DNA of 64,000 bases, from NCBI GenBank assembly GCA_021234155.1, contig JAJEKV010000002.1, positions 27,397,299-27,461,298 of the forward strand. Reading direction: 5' to 3'. The first letter of the stretch is position 1; every line of letters starts with the position of its first letter. The DNA is from Isoetes taiwanensis (lineage: Eukaryota; Streptophyta; Lycopodiopsida; Isoetales; Isoetaceae). Of the stretch, positions 1 to 11,770 are shown piece by piece. Made by a program: the position numbers and the translations under genes. The notes below the pieces were generated by a model that searched no databases, had not been told where the DNA came from, and saw only the letters and a program-made list of their open reading frames with translations.

Positions 1-1178
1 CACCTCAGCAGCCTTGTCATCATATAAGATGACATGGCATAACATGATGTGGCAATCCTGTCCAAAGGTCATCACCTTATGTAGAGTCATGTCCTTAATG
101 AAGAGTCAAGTTTGTATCCAAGAGATATATCTCTTAGGTTTCTATATGTAGATTTTTCCTGAAAGGGGTATTTGACACATTAGAAAATTGAACCATTGAA
201 TTAAACCCCGCAAACCCCCGAATTGTTTTTGTTGATATTCGTGCAGGGTGTCCAGCGGTTGGCGAGGAGCTCTACCCTTGTACATTTGTATACTATGCAT
301 TTGTATACTACATATACTAAGGTCAAAAAGACAATTTGCCATAGTAATAGGCTGAACCTCTTTTTTCTTTGGAGCTGGTATGCTTCTATATTTTTTCATT
401 GGAGGATAAATCACATTGACCCCATTGATTGGTTGGATATAGACACCACCCTTGAGAAAGATAAGAACATCCTTAGTTTCCTAATTTTCAGCATCAAAGT
501 GTGAAATAGAGAGGATGGTTATGTATATCAATCATGCTCATGCATTTTGCCAGATCATTATGTGCCTGATTTATTCTTGACACCAAATCGAACATATTAT
601 TCATTTCCAGGAAGGTTACAAAGGAGGTGCTATTTTCTTCAAGCCCAGACTCTTATTTCATAAGATATTTGTGGAGACTTGTACTGAAAATGGAGGCCAA
701 CAAGAGTTGTACGGCATTATTTGGAGGCCACATGCGAATTTCTTCGCACCCGGGCTGGATAAGATCAGCAACTGGTCTTGCTCTTCCTTAATAGATGTCT
801 TTCAAGTTCTTGATTGCGTTTTAAGCACTTCTTTTTGTAAGTTGCGGAGTAAGCTTTGTTCTTAAAGCATCCTGGGCTACTAAAATTGCAAATCATTTTC
901 TTCAGTTTGTAAGTTTGATTGAGCGCAACCATTGATTCGTGTTTTAATTTACCATCATATCTCTGTTGTATACATCTTTACTATATGTGCCTTAGACTAG
1001 GTGAAAGACATGAATTTATGGGGCTTATCAACACCTAAACACAAGAAGGAACTTTTAATAGCTACATTTTCATTTTTTTTTTGGCATTGATACTGAAGGA
1101 TTCAACTAATAGAGCAACCATTTTTTACTGGAATTTAACATCTCCATAGAGCCAGAACTGCCATTATTTTGTGATGGC
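1..1178. other. Flanking DNA without a recognised gene
   Basis: AT-rich sequence with short open frames on both strands that show no family motif. A short patch near 185-225 (an AAACCCC..AAACCCCC run after a TTGACACATT-like stretch) loosely resembles the subterminal sequence of the repeats at 17.2 kb and 56.8 kb, but it is too short to call. I see no gene, RNA or repeat boundary here. Confidence 0.4.
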
Positions 1179-1393
1179 CATCGCCATTACCACAGTTTGT
1201 TGTTTCTTTGCACCTCACCAGCATCCCATTCCAATATGTGATGACTTCTTATATATCATATCACATTAAATTCTATCTTTGTATGGTTGACGCATCTTTT
1301 GTGTCAGTGTGATTAAGATCTGCATTTCAGAGGTACTGGACTTGGAGCAAGAGCAGGCTTTTTCTATGTATTCTACATTTTTCTACATATTCT

Positions 1394-1415
1394 GGGTAAA
1401 AGCATGAAAGGGTGT
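1394..1415 (+). repeat. E1 left terminal inverted repeat
   Basis: The 22 bp are identical to the reverse complement of 10767-10788. The sequence starts with GGG directly after the target duplication TTCT. Confidence 0.93.
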
Positions 1416-1650
1416 CTATAAATGTAGCCCTTTTTGTACATATACATATGTACCGAATGCACATTTTTGGAATAACTGTCATCATGACCCGCTAGTAACT
1501 GCCATGATTAATGGCTATCCACCACTCTGAAACCGCACAATTTTCGGATTTTGAAATTCTTTCCCAAATTCTTTCTTGGTTTGCCTCTCGTTCACTATCC
1601 CGCCCCTGCCTTCTCTGCTTGAATTCCGATCACGAATTCTTCATCTAGCT

Positions 1651-4600
1651 ATGGCCCCAAAACGCCCCCAGATGAGTGCTTGCTCATCATCATAGCCCAA
1701 GCAAGAAGCCAGTGCTTCCGGCAGTGGAATTTTACCTCCAAGAAGTTTACGTTTGGGTTCTGAAGTGATCCAAGCCAAAGACCTCCGTGATAAACATGCA
1801 GAGGCCCACATACCCAACCTAGAGATGGTTATGAACGAGGTATGGGGTGAAGCTCCAAAAAATAGACGAGGATTCAAGGAAGGGAGAATCCAGAACGCAT
1901 GGAAAGATGATTTTTTTAAATATTATGAATTGGTTTATGGCAAGAAACAGGTTACAAACCATTATATTTCTACCTATTTTGCCAGAGCATTTGCTCTTCA
2001 CTTGAAGGGACGGCTTGTTGATTGGATGGATGTGGTTAGGACCACCAAAGATCTTGCCAAAACCCTCATTTCGAGGCGTTCTGAGGACCCTACAACAGGT
2101 AAAATCCTCAAATATCAAACAGGGACATCGTATTGCGTGAGAATATTAGAGCCCCAGGTTATTCTAGATCAGATGTTGACACAATAAAGCGATTCTTGAA
2201 GCATGGGTTGGAGGAGAAAACTAACCTATTGAATGAAGTAGAAGCACCTTTGGAAGAAAAAAGGAGGGATGCATTGAAGGTCATCAGCCGGATTGAGGGT
2301 AGAAAGGATATGCTATCTGAAGATCTGCAGCAGATCTGCCAGAAAATAGATGAGACAAAACAGAATTTGACAAATTGTCCCGTGATCCCTTTGGAAATCA
2401 AGTTATCTTGGTGTTGAAGTACAAGTTGGAAGACTTGGTTATGAGTAGACATGAGAAAGAGCAAAAGACACTCTTCTAAGCTAGAAATTGGTTTTGCGGG
2501 GAAGCAACTAAAGATATTGAAAGGCATGAAATCTCAATTGAACAAGCAAAGGAAAAACTTAATTGCATTGAATTGGTTCAGCAAAGGCATTCACAGATTT
2601 TGGATTTCATGGGGAGAGCAGGACCTATTGTTCTGCACCCGAGGCCTTACCCTGTAGGAGCTACTTCTATGGAGAAGTTCATCACATTCAGTTCATGTAC
2701 CTGTTGTGGCCAAGGCTTTGGCAAAACTGGTTTGTTGCTGCTAGCTCCATGCAGAGATGCTTATTGCCTCTTCTGCTTGTGTTATCTGGTCCATGAAAGA
2801 CAGAATTGCATAAAAGGTTGCATCTGGGATGAGGGCATTCGAATTCAGTTTGGTTTCCCTGCTGTGAAAGGTATGCATTGCTCTCAACCAATTTAAACTT
2901 ATATTTCTCTTAATTCATATTTGTTATTGTAATGTGCATAGTTCTACATGTATGGCTTTCAGTGCATTGCTATTCCTTGTACATGTATAACTTTTAGTGT
3001 AAATCTGTAAGCAGAGGTACATAGGCATAGATTTGCTTGTTTATTGATGCTTTTATTTTTGAGCTTGGACTGCAGTTGTATCAGTTGTACATGTATCTAA
3101 TGGAGTCTACATCTGCAAATAGATGTACATGCATTTATTTTTAGAGTGCATCTGTAGATGGATTCATAAGTATGTGCATTTTTTACATATATGTGCTTTT
3201 TTTGGGCATAGATCTACATTCCCTAACTGGATACCTGGGTACATCTGGGTACATCTGGGTGCATTGATGTACATCTATGTACATTGAGGAACATGTACGT
3301 GTACATTTGGCTACAGTTAAATGTAGTTACGTACATTTGGTACATTTTATGTACATTTTATGTACATGTTGAAGCAGAATGTACCAGATATTTCTCATTG
3401 TTTAAGTTCTGTTTTCATGTTCTTTTATGTCTATTGAAATTTAGATCATTTGTTTGTTTGCAGATGAGGCTGTTCCTATCCCAGAAGCAGCTTTAATGGC
3501 TGATGTTCTTGAGCCATCTGCATCGACTCTCTTTACAGATGTTATTGAGCATAAGCAGACCGAATCTGTAGACCCTCAACCTTCCAGCTCCAGATCACCA
3601 ATGACATTTACAGTGCCAGTAATAGAACCATCTGCAACAGTGCCTCCTCGAACATGGCAAAGTGAAGTTGAGGAAATAGAGAGGATGGCACTTGAGAAAG
3701 CTAAAGCAGTTGCAGGTGCAGAGCCTTCAATGACTGCTGCAACAGAAACACTTTCATCACCAAGTGCTAAATTAGTAATTGGAGAAGCTCCTAAGAAAGA
3801 TTCAGCTTCTGTCTCAGCATCATCTGCAGGTGCCAGTTCTGGACCTGTTACAGAAGCTACAAAGGACACAGATCCAGATTTTATCCCAGGAGATACCAGG
3901 GAAGAGGAAGTTGAGTTGGTAGTTGAGTCCACTCCAAAGAGGAGGCAAAAGAATGCTGGTGATGTAACTCCTGGAAGAGGAAAAAAACAGGCAAAATCTC
4001 CAGCAACAAAAAAATGTCCTCCGAAAAGAAAATCTCCAGGCAAAAAAGTGCCACCACCACCAAGAAAGAGGTATGTCCAAGATGAACTAATTTTGTTAAA
4101 CATCTCAGATTTATGATAATTAACCACATTTTTTTTGTGGATAGGACACAATCACAGGCCGTGAAGGAAGCTGATCCTGATCCTTCTGAATCGGAACCGG
4201 AAGAGGAAGAGGAGCTACAGAGGAAGAAGTGCAGCAGTCAGGTGATGAATTTACAAGGTGAGTAATATACAATTGATTACAATAGATATATTCTTTTGCT
4301 AATGCTGTTGTTTCCTTGTACAGTTTAGTGAACCGACTGAAAAGGTTGGTTCCATTCACTCCTTATAGGGACTGTCCTCCTAAGCCTGCACCCTCTATCT
4401 TTCAAAGTGATGTTGACGAGTTCTGCTGGAAGCTGGACTTGACCTCTAAGATGGTAGATGTCTATGGGAGGTAGGCTAGCATTTCAACATATTTATGTTA
4501 TTTCATTCCCTAAGTCACTCATCTTATGTATTAATATGTATTCTGGATTTGTGTGCAGGTACCTTTGTAGCGGTCTTCCATCTGATTGGAAACACAAGTT

Positions 4601-5357
4601 TTTTATGGTTCGACCGGACACCTTCCAGAATTTTGTGAATTCCCTCAAGAACAGGGGGGGGGGCAGATGCACAGAACACTAACATAAAGGAAGGGCTGGA
4701 TGGCATTTTGATTGCAAGATGCCAATACATATTTGTTCCAATTCTGCAAGGCCCAAATGTGGCATTGGCAATACTTGTGCTTGCTGGTCCAGTGAAAAGC
4801 ACTTTTCCATCTATAGCTAGCCCAAGTATACAGATCCTCTCTCCTGTCAAAGGCTATGTACCCGATGCTAAAGTGGTCCAGAAGTAAGTATGAGTTTCTG
4901 TTTTGTTTTTATGATTTGATTATTCTCATATTGCAATTTCTTATGCTTGATTTATTCTCACATTGCAATTTTGCAGGTTTCATAAGCTTGTGATCAATAA
5001 CATGATGCTCGGATCCAACAGCTTAAGCCATGGTAGGAAGAACTTTGATGCTCCTGTGTTCTGTCCTAAAATGCCAGAAACTAGTACCAGCAACCCTTGC
5101 ATGTACATTGTGGCTTACATGCACAAATTCATAGATGCCATGGTTGATGCACAGCCAAGCTCCATTTTTGTAAGTAGAACATGTCATTTTCCTATTAGTT
5201 ATTTGTTGGTATAGTCCTCTAATACTTGTGCACCATGCAGATGACACCCAGTTGGTTCACTGATGCCTATGCCAAGTCACGGAGGGATCATCTAATGGAG
5301 GCATTAATTGTAGAAGGCGAGATGAATATACAAGCGATTGTTCCTACCGGGGGGTAG
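1651..5357 (+). pseudogene. E1 cargo gene: coiled coil, RING-like Cys cluster, basic linker, possible Ulp1-like domain
   Basis: Reading starts at ATG 1651 and hits one in-frame stop at 1693-1695. It continues with a conserved-looking stretch to about 2130, then a charged helical coiled coil (about 2135-2600) after a frameshift. A Cys-rich cluster follows (SCTCCGQGF, then PCRDAYCLFC, near 2695-2790). Exon 1 ends near 2868. Clear GT-AG introns follow, the first with many ATGTACAT words. The next exon (3463-4070) is Ser/Pro/Lys-rich and presumably disordered. Later exons (about 4322-5357) contain YIFVPI and, further on, SNPCMYIVAYMHKF, which resemble the core and Cys motif of Ulp1 (C48) proteases. 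The usual His-Trp and Asp are not visible, so a catalytic role is doubtful. A run of ten G near 4657 causes one frameshift. Its function in E1 is unknown; Ulp1-like cargo is known in other plant transposons. Confidence 0.5.
3090..3375. repeat. ATGTACAT-rich cluster in an E1 intron
   Basis: The intron between the RING-like and basic exons is packed with GTACAT/ATGTAC words, including the 8-bp palindrome ATGTACAT. Similar clusters lie at 7085-7140 and 9110-9510 inside E1, and the word also occurs near both ends of E1. It is not enriched in the neighbouring host DNA. Confidence 0.7.
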
Positions 5358-5564
5358 ATAGTCCCTTTGACTTGTTTGTAAATTACAGCTTTGTATGAGC
5401 CATGCTCCGAGCTTCTTTGTACTCAATAAGTAATGAAAAATTAATTTATTTGTCTCACTTACACTGTGCAAATAACAATCGTATAATTATCAATGTGTTT
5501 TCTCAATTGTGTGATCCGAAATGTAATTATAAATTGTGAATCTCAAGTGTTTTCTTCTTGACAG

Positions 5565-6231
5565 TGAATCATCTAATTCAGGGAGAAAGCTCATTATCTT
5601 TGACTTAAATTACGTGTTGGGCAAGAGTGTGCACAAGAATGAAAATATTAACTCAAGATACCAACAGATCCGAAAAGATGAGCTTCAATTTAATATAGGA
5701 TCTGTTTTTTTTCTTGCGGTCGGGTTAACATCAATTTGTAGCATTTGTAAGAGAAGGGTTTGATGTTGCCATCTGGTCTTCACTCACTTCTAAAAATCTT
5801 CACCCAATTGTGGAACATATTTGTGATGATGCTTTTTCCATAAAGTCAAGTTTGTTTACGCCCGGGGCAAAGTGTTGGACTCGCCACCACGGACACCCTC
5901 TTGAACCTCAAAAGGTGTTGTTTGTGAAACCATTAGGCGTGGTATGGAAAGAGTACCCAGTACTATGGACATACAGATTTGATCGACGACGAAAGATACA
6001 AATCCACTTTGAATCTGTAGGAAGCTACATATGTCCTTTCTCTTGGACACCGATATTAGCTGGTGACAGATTGCTTGTCATGGAGCTCATTCCATGGCTT
6101 AATGGATTCAAAATGGTCGAGATGGTATAGTTTATGTGAAAGAGCATCCAATGACTAATGCAGCAGATAGCATATCAGAGCAGGTGGAACAAATTTTGCT
6201 GGCAAACTATGGCAGAACTTGGGTGCTCTAG
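5565..6231 (+). pseudogene. E1 cargo: FCP1-type HAD phosphatase-like gene (frameshifted)
   Basis: An acceptor (TTGACAG) precedes 5565. The translation gives KLIIFDLNYVLG (5587-5622), then with frame changes AIWSSLTSKNLHPI (about 5773-5814), HPLEPQKVLFVKPLGVVWKE (5896-5955) and LIDDE (5979-5993). This is the order of motifs in the FCP1/SCP homology domain: the DLN loop in place of the usual DxDxT, the WSS motif, and the IDD acidic motif. The family removes phosphate from the RNA polymerase II tail and similar substrates. The DLN variant lacks the second catalytic Asp, so this protein may bind rather than hydrolyse. The parts lie in two or three frames, so the gene is broken. It sits on the same strand as the exon at 6466-6893 and may be one gene with it. 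Confidence 0.72.
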
Positions 6232-6465
6232 CTGCCTAAATTTAGTCAATATCTGAGCAAGGAATGGAGAAACGCCATCATGTTATTGGCCTCTCGACCG
6301 CCCATTGTTGGTACAGACTTTGACTGATGTACAAATTCAAATGTTATGAATATATGTATCAAAGTTTTTGTTCATTGCACTTGAGTACTCTGTTTTTACT
6401 GTCTCTCTTATTGGTACAATTATGAGTGTGTATACATAATTAAGTGATCTTCATTTGCTTTGTAG

Positions 6466-6893
6466 ATGAATGGACTGAAACACAAAAGACTATTAAGAAA
6501 CTAAGAGATAGAGTTCTGCTGCACCCAGAGGTAATACAAACCAACACAAGCTGCAAGTACATAGGGTTGGGGACCGATCATCGCCTCTATACTGCTGTTC
6601 CTGAACTTTGGGAAAAGGTTGAGCAAATTGAAAATTATGAGGAACGAGCAACCATGAAATGTATATTGGCAGCAAATCACTTGTTGCACAACCCTTGGGG
6701 GAAGGCACGTGTCCTGGAAGATGCAGGCCATGTAGGATGGAAAGGTTTGCCAGTGGCACGTGCTATAGAAACCGCATGGACTACTGCTTTAGAGGATATC
6801 TCTTCAGCCTCTCGGCGGGCTGGAAGACATGATGCAATAGTCATAAGATATCAGGCTCCTACTGACATTTTGAAGCTTGGTCATGAATTATGA
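6466..6893 (+). CDS. E1 cargo: last plus-strand exon, unknown protein
   Basis: An acceptor (CTTTGTAG) directly precedes 6466, and the frame is open for 142 residues to TGA at 6891-6893. Composition is that of a real globular protein (ARVLEDAGHVGWKGLPVARA, then DISSASRRAGRHDAIVIRYQ). I do not recognise the family. It probably follows the FCP1-like exons as the C-terminal part of the same gene, because no other start is near and the spacing fits an intron of about 230 bp. It ends about 450 bp before the convergent transposase stop. Confidence 0.5.
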
Positions 6894-7084
6894 GCCATGC
6901 TCATTTTCGGGTGTGCTGTATTTATGTCCACAATATAAATATATCAACCATTTGTACATGAAAACCTGTCCATTTCTTATCTTTGCCATGACTGAAACTA
7001 TTTTTAATGTTTATGCAATTCAACTTTCTTGTGTTCAATTCTAATAAACTTACACTTAACAAATTTTTATAATATTTCTGGAAT

Positions 7085-7140
7085 GTACAACAGGTGTACA
7101 TAAGATGTACATCTAATGTACATTGATGTACATAATGCAC
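7085..7140. repeat. ATGTACAT cluster between the convergent E1 genes
   Basis: Several GTACAT words, among them ATGTACATCTAATGTACATT, lie in the gap between the plus-strand and minus-strand gene ends. They match the clusters at 3.1-3.4 kb and 9.1-9.5 kb. Confidence 0.6.
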
Positions 7141-7344
7141 TTCTGAAGTAGTCCAGTTCTTCAGTTCTTATCTTTTATATGAACAAAGTATTACAATATT
7201 TCTGGAAAGTACTACAGATCTGACTTAGTCCATGTCATCTACAATTGCTGGAAGTTGTGATAACAATGTCTCATGGACTTCATCTGGCAAGTGAAATGCT
7301 GTGCTTGCCCCCTTCAGCTTGTGTTTTACTTTCTTGAATGGGAT

Positions 7345-10300
7345 TCAACCCCAATCACAGTTCTGCAGTACCAAAACATTCTTAGTAGGAAGCAGTTTAT
7401 ACTTATTGTGGCAGCCTGGGATTAGTTCATAATATTGTCCTTCAATGACACTAGTGCCAGTAGAGTATTCATTTCCATAGTCATCAATTGAATCTTCTTC
7501 CAATGCATGCTTTTCCTTGGTGCACATGAGAACATAGTATGAAACACCTTCCACATTGTCTGGTGCTGCAAAAGACACAAATACATCTGAAACAGCTACA
7601 GTGTCATCTAAACCAGCCTCGTCCTCTGCATACAAAACATCCACATCATTTTCAGCTTCAACACGAGAGGCAATATGATCTGTGGGCTCCAAACGTTTTA
7701 GAGACCATTCTCCACAATGTTTAATGTTCTCACAATTCAACCAATTGAAGTTCATGCAAGCATCACAAAAGCACGAGAGTGGTCTGCATAGCAACTTTGT
7801 TGGATCTGCTGGGTTTATAGTTGACCTGTAATGTATCTGGCCGAGTACCGTGTAAAGTCTTGCAATTGAATGCTTGCTGCCTGTTCACATCTGTTTTTCC
7901 AACCTCCCAAAACACCCTTTCACAATCCGATTCCTTGGCCCTTAAAACTGCACAAGTTGTTTCTGCACCTGTCACTGGCATGCCATTTTGTTTTCTCTGC
8001 TCGCTCTCAAGCCACAACTTTGCTATACCAACCTCGCCATCATGTGTGCCTTTCCCATGGCCAGATCCAAAGAAATTCCATATCACTCGAATTTTATTTT
8101 CAACATGGTATCTACAGATTCCATACCATGCCCGTGCAGATTTGAATTGAAATGCACAACCATCCGACCATACATAATGAAGGTTTATGTGTCCACCTCC
8201 ATTATTTTTAAGCCACCCCAAATGTAATTTAAAACCATGTTGCACAAAATGAGTGTCATGCTTCCTGTCATCTGAAACATAGAAATGCACTGTTTTTTTA
8301 AGCTTACTTCTTATTTTCATCATTGAAATATGGACCAAAATACTAATTTGATCAGGATTCCAATGCTCGGATTGCACTTCTGTCCCTGGTTTCAATGTGT
8401 AGTTCTCTGCAAAGTCAACAACAGACAACACACTATTATCCGGGAGTTTCTCAACACATCTTTTAAACTGTTTGCTCTGCCAGTGTGCTGTAAAGTTATG
8501 ATCTGTAAACTTAGCAAGCTGATTTTTCATGTTCTTTAACAAAACAGATGCTTTGTCATTCTGATCAACTAATCTAAGTCTTCTGGATGTACCTTTTTTG
8601 GATGGCTCATTGACATATGCATATACTTGCCAGTCTACATTCTGAATTCCATCTTCCTCGTTTGGACAGATCCACATTCATCACATTCACCTTTGATGCA
8701 TTTTAGTTTATGCCATTCATCCGTCACATATTTCTCGCAAACTGTTGACCTCCACAAGATACTAACATTATCAAAAGTCTTCTTGTTTGCTTGACATACT
8801 CCATTGTTTTGCTGGGATGCACAGACACTGCAGCAGCACGTGCAATTAACATGTAGGGATCTCCTCATATCATTGAAGGCCTTTCTGTACAGATCTGCTT
8901 GCTCATGTTTGACACAACAACATGTGTTTCTCTCCTTCAATTTCCTTATGCAATCAGGTTTCAGATACTCGAACTGTCGAAGGCGAATTTTGGTATCAGG
9001 ATTCTGATATACAAACTGTTGATAAAGCTCAGACTGCAATAACAAAAGCATTAAAGACCATGTTAGCAAAATGATGTCGGCAACCAGATGCCAAAAGAGT
9101 ATTGAACTATACTATTGTACAATTAATGTATGTTCTATGTACATAAAATGTCCATCCAACAGTTCCACTGATCTGTTACTGTACTTCTAATGTACATCTA
9201 ATGTACATCAGTACATCTAATGTACAGCCAACAGTTCCACTGATCTGTTACTGTACATCCAATGTACATCCAATGTACATCCAGTGTACATTTAATGTAC
9301 ATCTAATTAATGTTCCAATATTAGTACACCACATTAATGTTACAATATTAGTACAACTAATGTACATATGTATGATTTGTTCGGCTTCATTATCTGAAAG
9401 TACACTAAAATATAAAATGATGTAATTTTGATATTCAAGTACATGTAAATGCAGCTGCATGGACATGTAAGTGTTAATGGATGTACATCTAAAAAGTACC
9501 TAATAGCACATCACTGCAAGATTTCTGCTACTATGTAAACAATGTAAAAATGTAAACAATGTAAAATGCAATACATTTCATGAAAACCATGTGTATTCAT
9601 TAACAAGTCACTCAGAACAGAACTAGAATGTACAGAAGCAAGTCATGAAAGAATTTTGGAAGAAAACATAATCTCCAAAACTGAATTGATTCAATTACAA
9701 GAGCAAACCTGTGAGATATCAAGGTATTGTATTGCTTGTGTTCTCCTCTTCATGACATCTCTAACCTTTGGTGAAACTTTGGTATTGTCAAGCCAAAATT
9801 CACGAACCTGACATTTGATTGAATCATCGATTCTATGTGATCTTGGCATCCTTCCTGCCAAAGCCCATACATTTGCTCCACTTAATGACATTATCTTCCT
9901 TCTTGCTGCAGCTTTGGATAAATTTCTTGGTCAGATCTTTAGCAATTTTGAAAAAACATTCTTGTTTATATCTCCTTTTTTTTCCAACAATCATTGATAA
10001 TACGATGAATGTTTTGCAGCCAATTTATCTTTGCTATTAGCGGACTTTACTTCTTGAAGCCCATCTTTCAAGTTTCGATCATTGATTTCATAACAATAAC
10101 TTCGAAGGATTTCCAATTCTGAGTTCAAAAAAAAGAAAAAAGCCTGCATCTTGCAACAAACATCTTGCAACAAACGAGCACAAAAACTAATCTTTGATAC
10201 TTGCGGCCGAAGTGTTTTTGCCATGTGTTTGCTTCGGAATTAGCGAGGATGCAATCCACCGACCAAAATCAACATGATCTTGCTTTATTTGTTTTGTGGC

Positions 10301-10414
10301 ATAACAAAAGTATCTTTGGTGGGTATCAAATAAGCAGTTCCGGCCAATGTCGGCATACTTTTGTTTTTTTTTTTTTTTTTCGCTTAGAACCATCACTTCC
10401 ATTGGAATTCTCAC
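7345..10414 (-). pseudogene. E1 transposase-like protein (DDE-type), two frameshifts
   Basis: Reading down the minus strand: helical N-terminal exons (about 10414-9690, with EFWLDNTKVSPKVRDVMKRR), an intron rich in ATGTACAT (about 9690-9040), then a Cys-rich exon (9035-8635, with CTCCCSVC and CDECG) and the core (8677-7763). The core has VVDFAENY (near 8420), WSDGCAFQFKS (near 8165) and FFGSGHGKGTHDG (near 8065). The C-terminal part (7794-7345) has CRPLSCFCDAC and ends in CDWG. Acidic residues in these three blocks fit an RNase H-like transposase core. I recall similar uncharacterised proteins being common in cnidarian and fish genomes. Frame changes lie near 8650-8690 and 7795-7810. This is the only transposase candidate inside E1's inverted repeats, so it presumably moves E1. 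Confidence 0.78.
9110..9510. repeat. ATGTACAT-rich cluster in the transposase intron
   Basis: More than a dozen GTACAT/ATGTAC words, partly as tandem units of about 10 bp (AATGTACATC repeated), lie in the intron of the E1 transposase gene. Confidence 0.7.
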
Positions 10415-10766
10415 CCTCCATGAAAATGTTTCTTAATTCAAATTGATTTGTATTTCTTGTAGATTCAATTGGCATGTGTTTGCTTCCCAAATTAAGCTTC
10501 GGTAATTAGATCCCGTGAAAGGGGGAATTTTGGAAAGGGAGGGACGGATCCATTCTTGAATTGGTTTTTTTGTAAAACAAATTAAATCTGGTTAACCAAA
10601 ATTTGGGGCTTTTAGAACAATCCTACCTTGGGGATAAGTTTTATGATGATCTTGCAATCATTGCATATCAATCGACACAAAACTTTAAACCATAGTATCT
10701 TGATGTACATCTAAAATGTACCCCAAAAAAGCACAAATTCGTCCTTCAATTCAGTACGATGTACGT

Positions 10767-10788
10767 ACACCCTTTCATGCTTTTACCC
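10767..10788 (-). repeat. E1 right terminal inverted repeat
   Basis: Reverse complement of 1394-1415 without mismatch, followed directly by the second TTCT. The bases inside it (GTACGTACATCGTAC on the minus strand) belong to the element's ATGTAC-rich subterminal sequence. Confidence 0.93.
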
Positions 10789-11213
10789 TTCTATCTATTC
10801 CTTTGTGACAATAATTATATTTACGTTCTCAATTGGCTGCTAAGTTGCACCATGTAAGAATTGTTTTATGTCCCTTTGGTTGGACTCATGTTTACATAAC
10901 TCTAACTCCAGTTTAGATGGTAGCTATCTGGATTGCAGGCTTCTTGGGAGAGTTTACAGACTTGGGACAAGTTCAATTGAGTTCAATCAAATGTGCTCGG
11001 TTATGGATGCAGGAAATGGATAGCTTTCCATGGAAAATCCATTATCTAGAGATATATCTTGAGCATAGGGCATTCAATTAAAAGAGTGATAAGGACATTG
11101 GACCTAGTAAGGTGTTAATACTTTCCTCTATTAAATTATCATAAAGCTGCAGAAGAGATGCCTTATGTAAAATGTTATAGTTGGGGCTGTTGCAACTAAC
11201 AATACAATCAATA

Positions 11214-11242
11214 CTAGAAACTTGTGCCCGGCGATGCCGGGC
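11214..11242 (-). other. Possible Helitron-type 3' end (hairpin plus CTAG)
   Basis: On the minus strand a perfect 7-bp-stem hairpin (GCCCGGC ATC GCCGGGC, 11242-11226) is followed 8 bases later by CTAG and then T. Helitron 3' ends carry a GC-rich hairpin roughly 10 bases before CTRR. The second R1 copy has the hairpin with one loop change and GTAG instead of CTAG. No matching 5' end (TC) was located, so this is tentative. Confidence 0.3.
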
Positions 11243-11770
11243 ATTAATCGTGGTGGGCACATGAATAGGCGAATGATGTAATGGCAAGCCTAGATAGAAG
11301 AGAATAGAATAGGTAGATTTAACAGAGTATGCAGACTTAATAGATAATCACACAATTTGTAAGTGAAATGAGTAAAAAATTGACCTTATATGATGCAGAA
11401 ATTACTCGTGTAATTGTGAGATGGTGGTAGTGGTACTGTGTTATAAATGTCATATTTCAAAGTGATTGTACAACTGTAAGTTTCATATAAATGACATGCA
11501 ATCGTAAGAAGTGGTAGATCTAATGAGTACTCACATGATGGTAATTGAAGTGTGATGGAACGTGGTATTGTTGTTGCTACTGCTACATGTAAGCATCATG
11601 TTGGAGATGATCCTCTAATGCAATTCATGTGATGTTGAGTATATGTAGGGATGTGTGTGTATACGGGCTTCTAACGTCGTAGAGGTGTGTGTCCATGGCA
11701 AATGATACCATGTTTAGTGAAATTATAGGTGTATACTCGAATTTCATAAAGCATAGTACTTTTATAGTGT

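Larger units (their letters stand above)
1394..10788. mobile_element. DNA transposon E1, 9,395 bp, complete ends
   Basis: Both ends carry the same 22-bp inverted repeat, beginning GGGTAAAAGCATGAAAGGGT. It is flanked directly by TTCT at 1390-1393 and 10789-10792, a 4-bp target duplication. The uninterrupted R1 copy near 55001-55020 has a single AGAA (TTCT reversed) at the corresponding point, so boundaries and target duplication are both confirmed by an empty site. Inside are a minus-strand transposase-like gene (7345-10414) and plus-strand cargo (1651-6893); the two sets converge near 6.9-7.3 kb. A 4-bp target duplication is known for Sola and Ginger elements among others. I could not assign a superfamily. 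The genes carry a few frameshifts and stops, so this copy is probably inactive but fairly young. Confidence 0.93.
1179..11770 (+). repeat. Repeat R1, copy 1 (split by transposon E1)
   Basis: The two outer parts, 1179-1393 and 10793-11770, together match the reverse complement of 49005-55225 over about 1.2 kb. Copy 1 is interrupted by E1 and copy 2 by a LINE, so each copy supplies the empty site of the other's insertion. R1 itself has no recognised gene. It contains a GC-rich hairpin at 11226-11242. Its own class is unknown, and I found no inverted ends or LTR structure at its borders. Confidence 0.85.

Noticed and set aside
3576-4151. Minus-strand frames opposite the basic/disordered exon of E1
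   Set aside because: They are mirror frames of a low-complexity coding exon on the plus strand, which has splice sites and coding context.
1179-11770. R1 as a solo LTR
   Set aside because: The borders do not show a TG..CA pair with a target duplication, and the two copies share no internal retroelement sequence.
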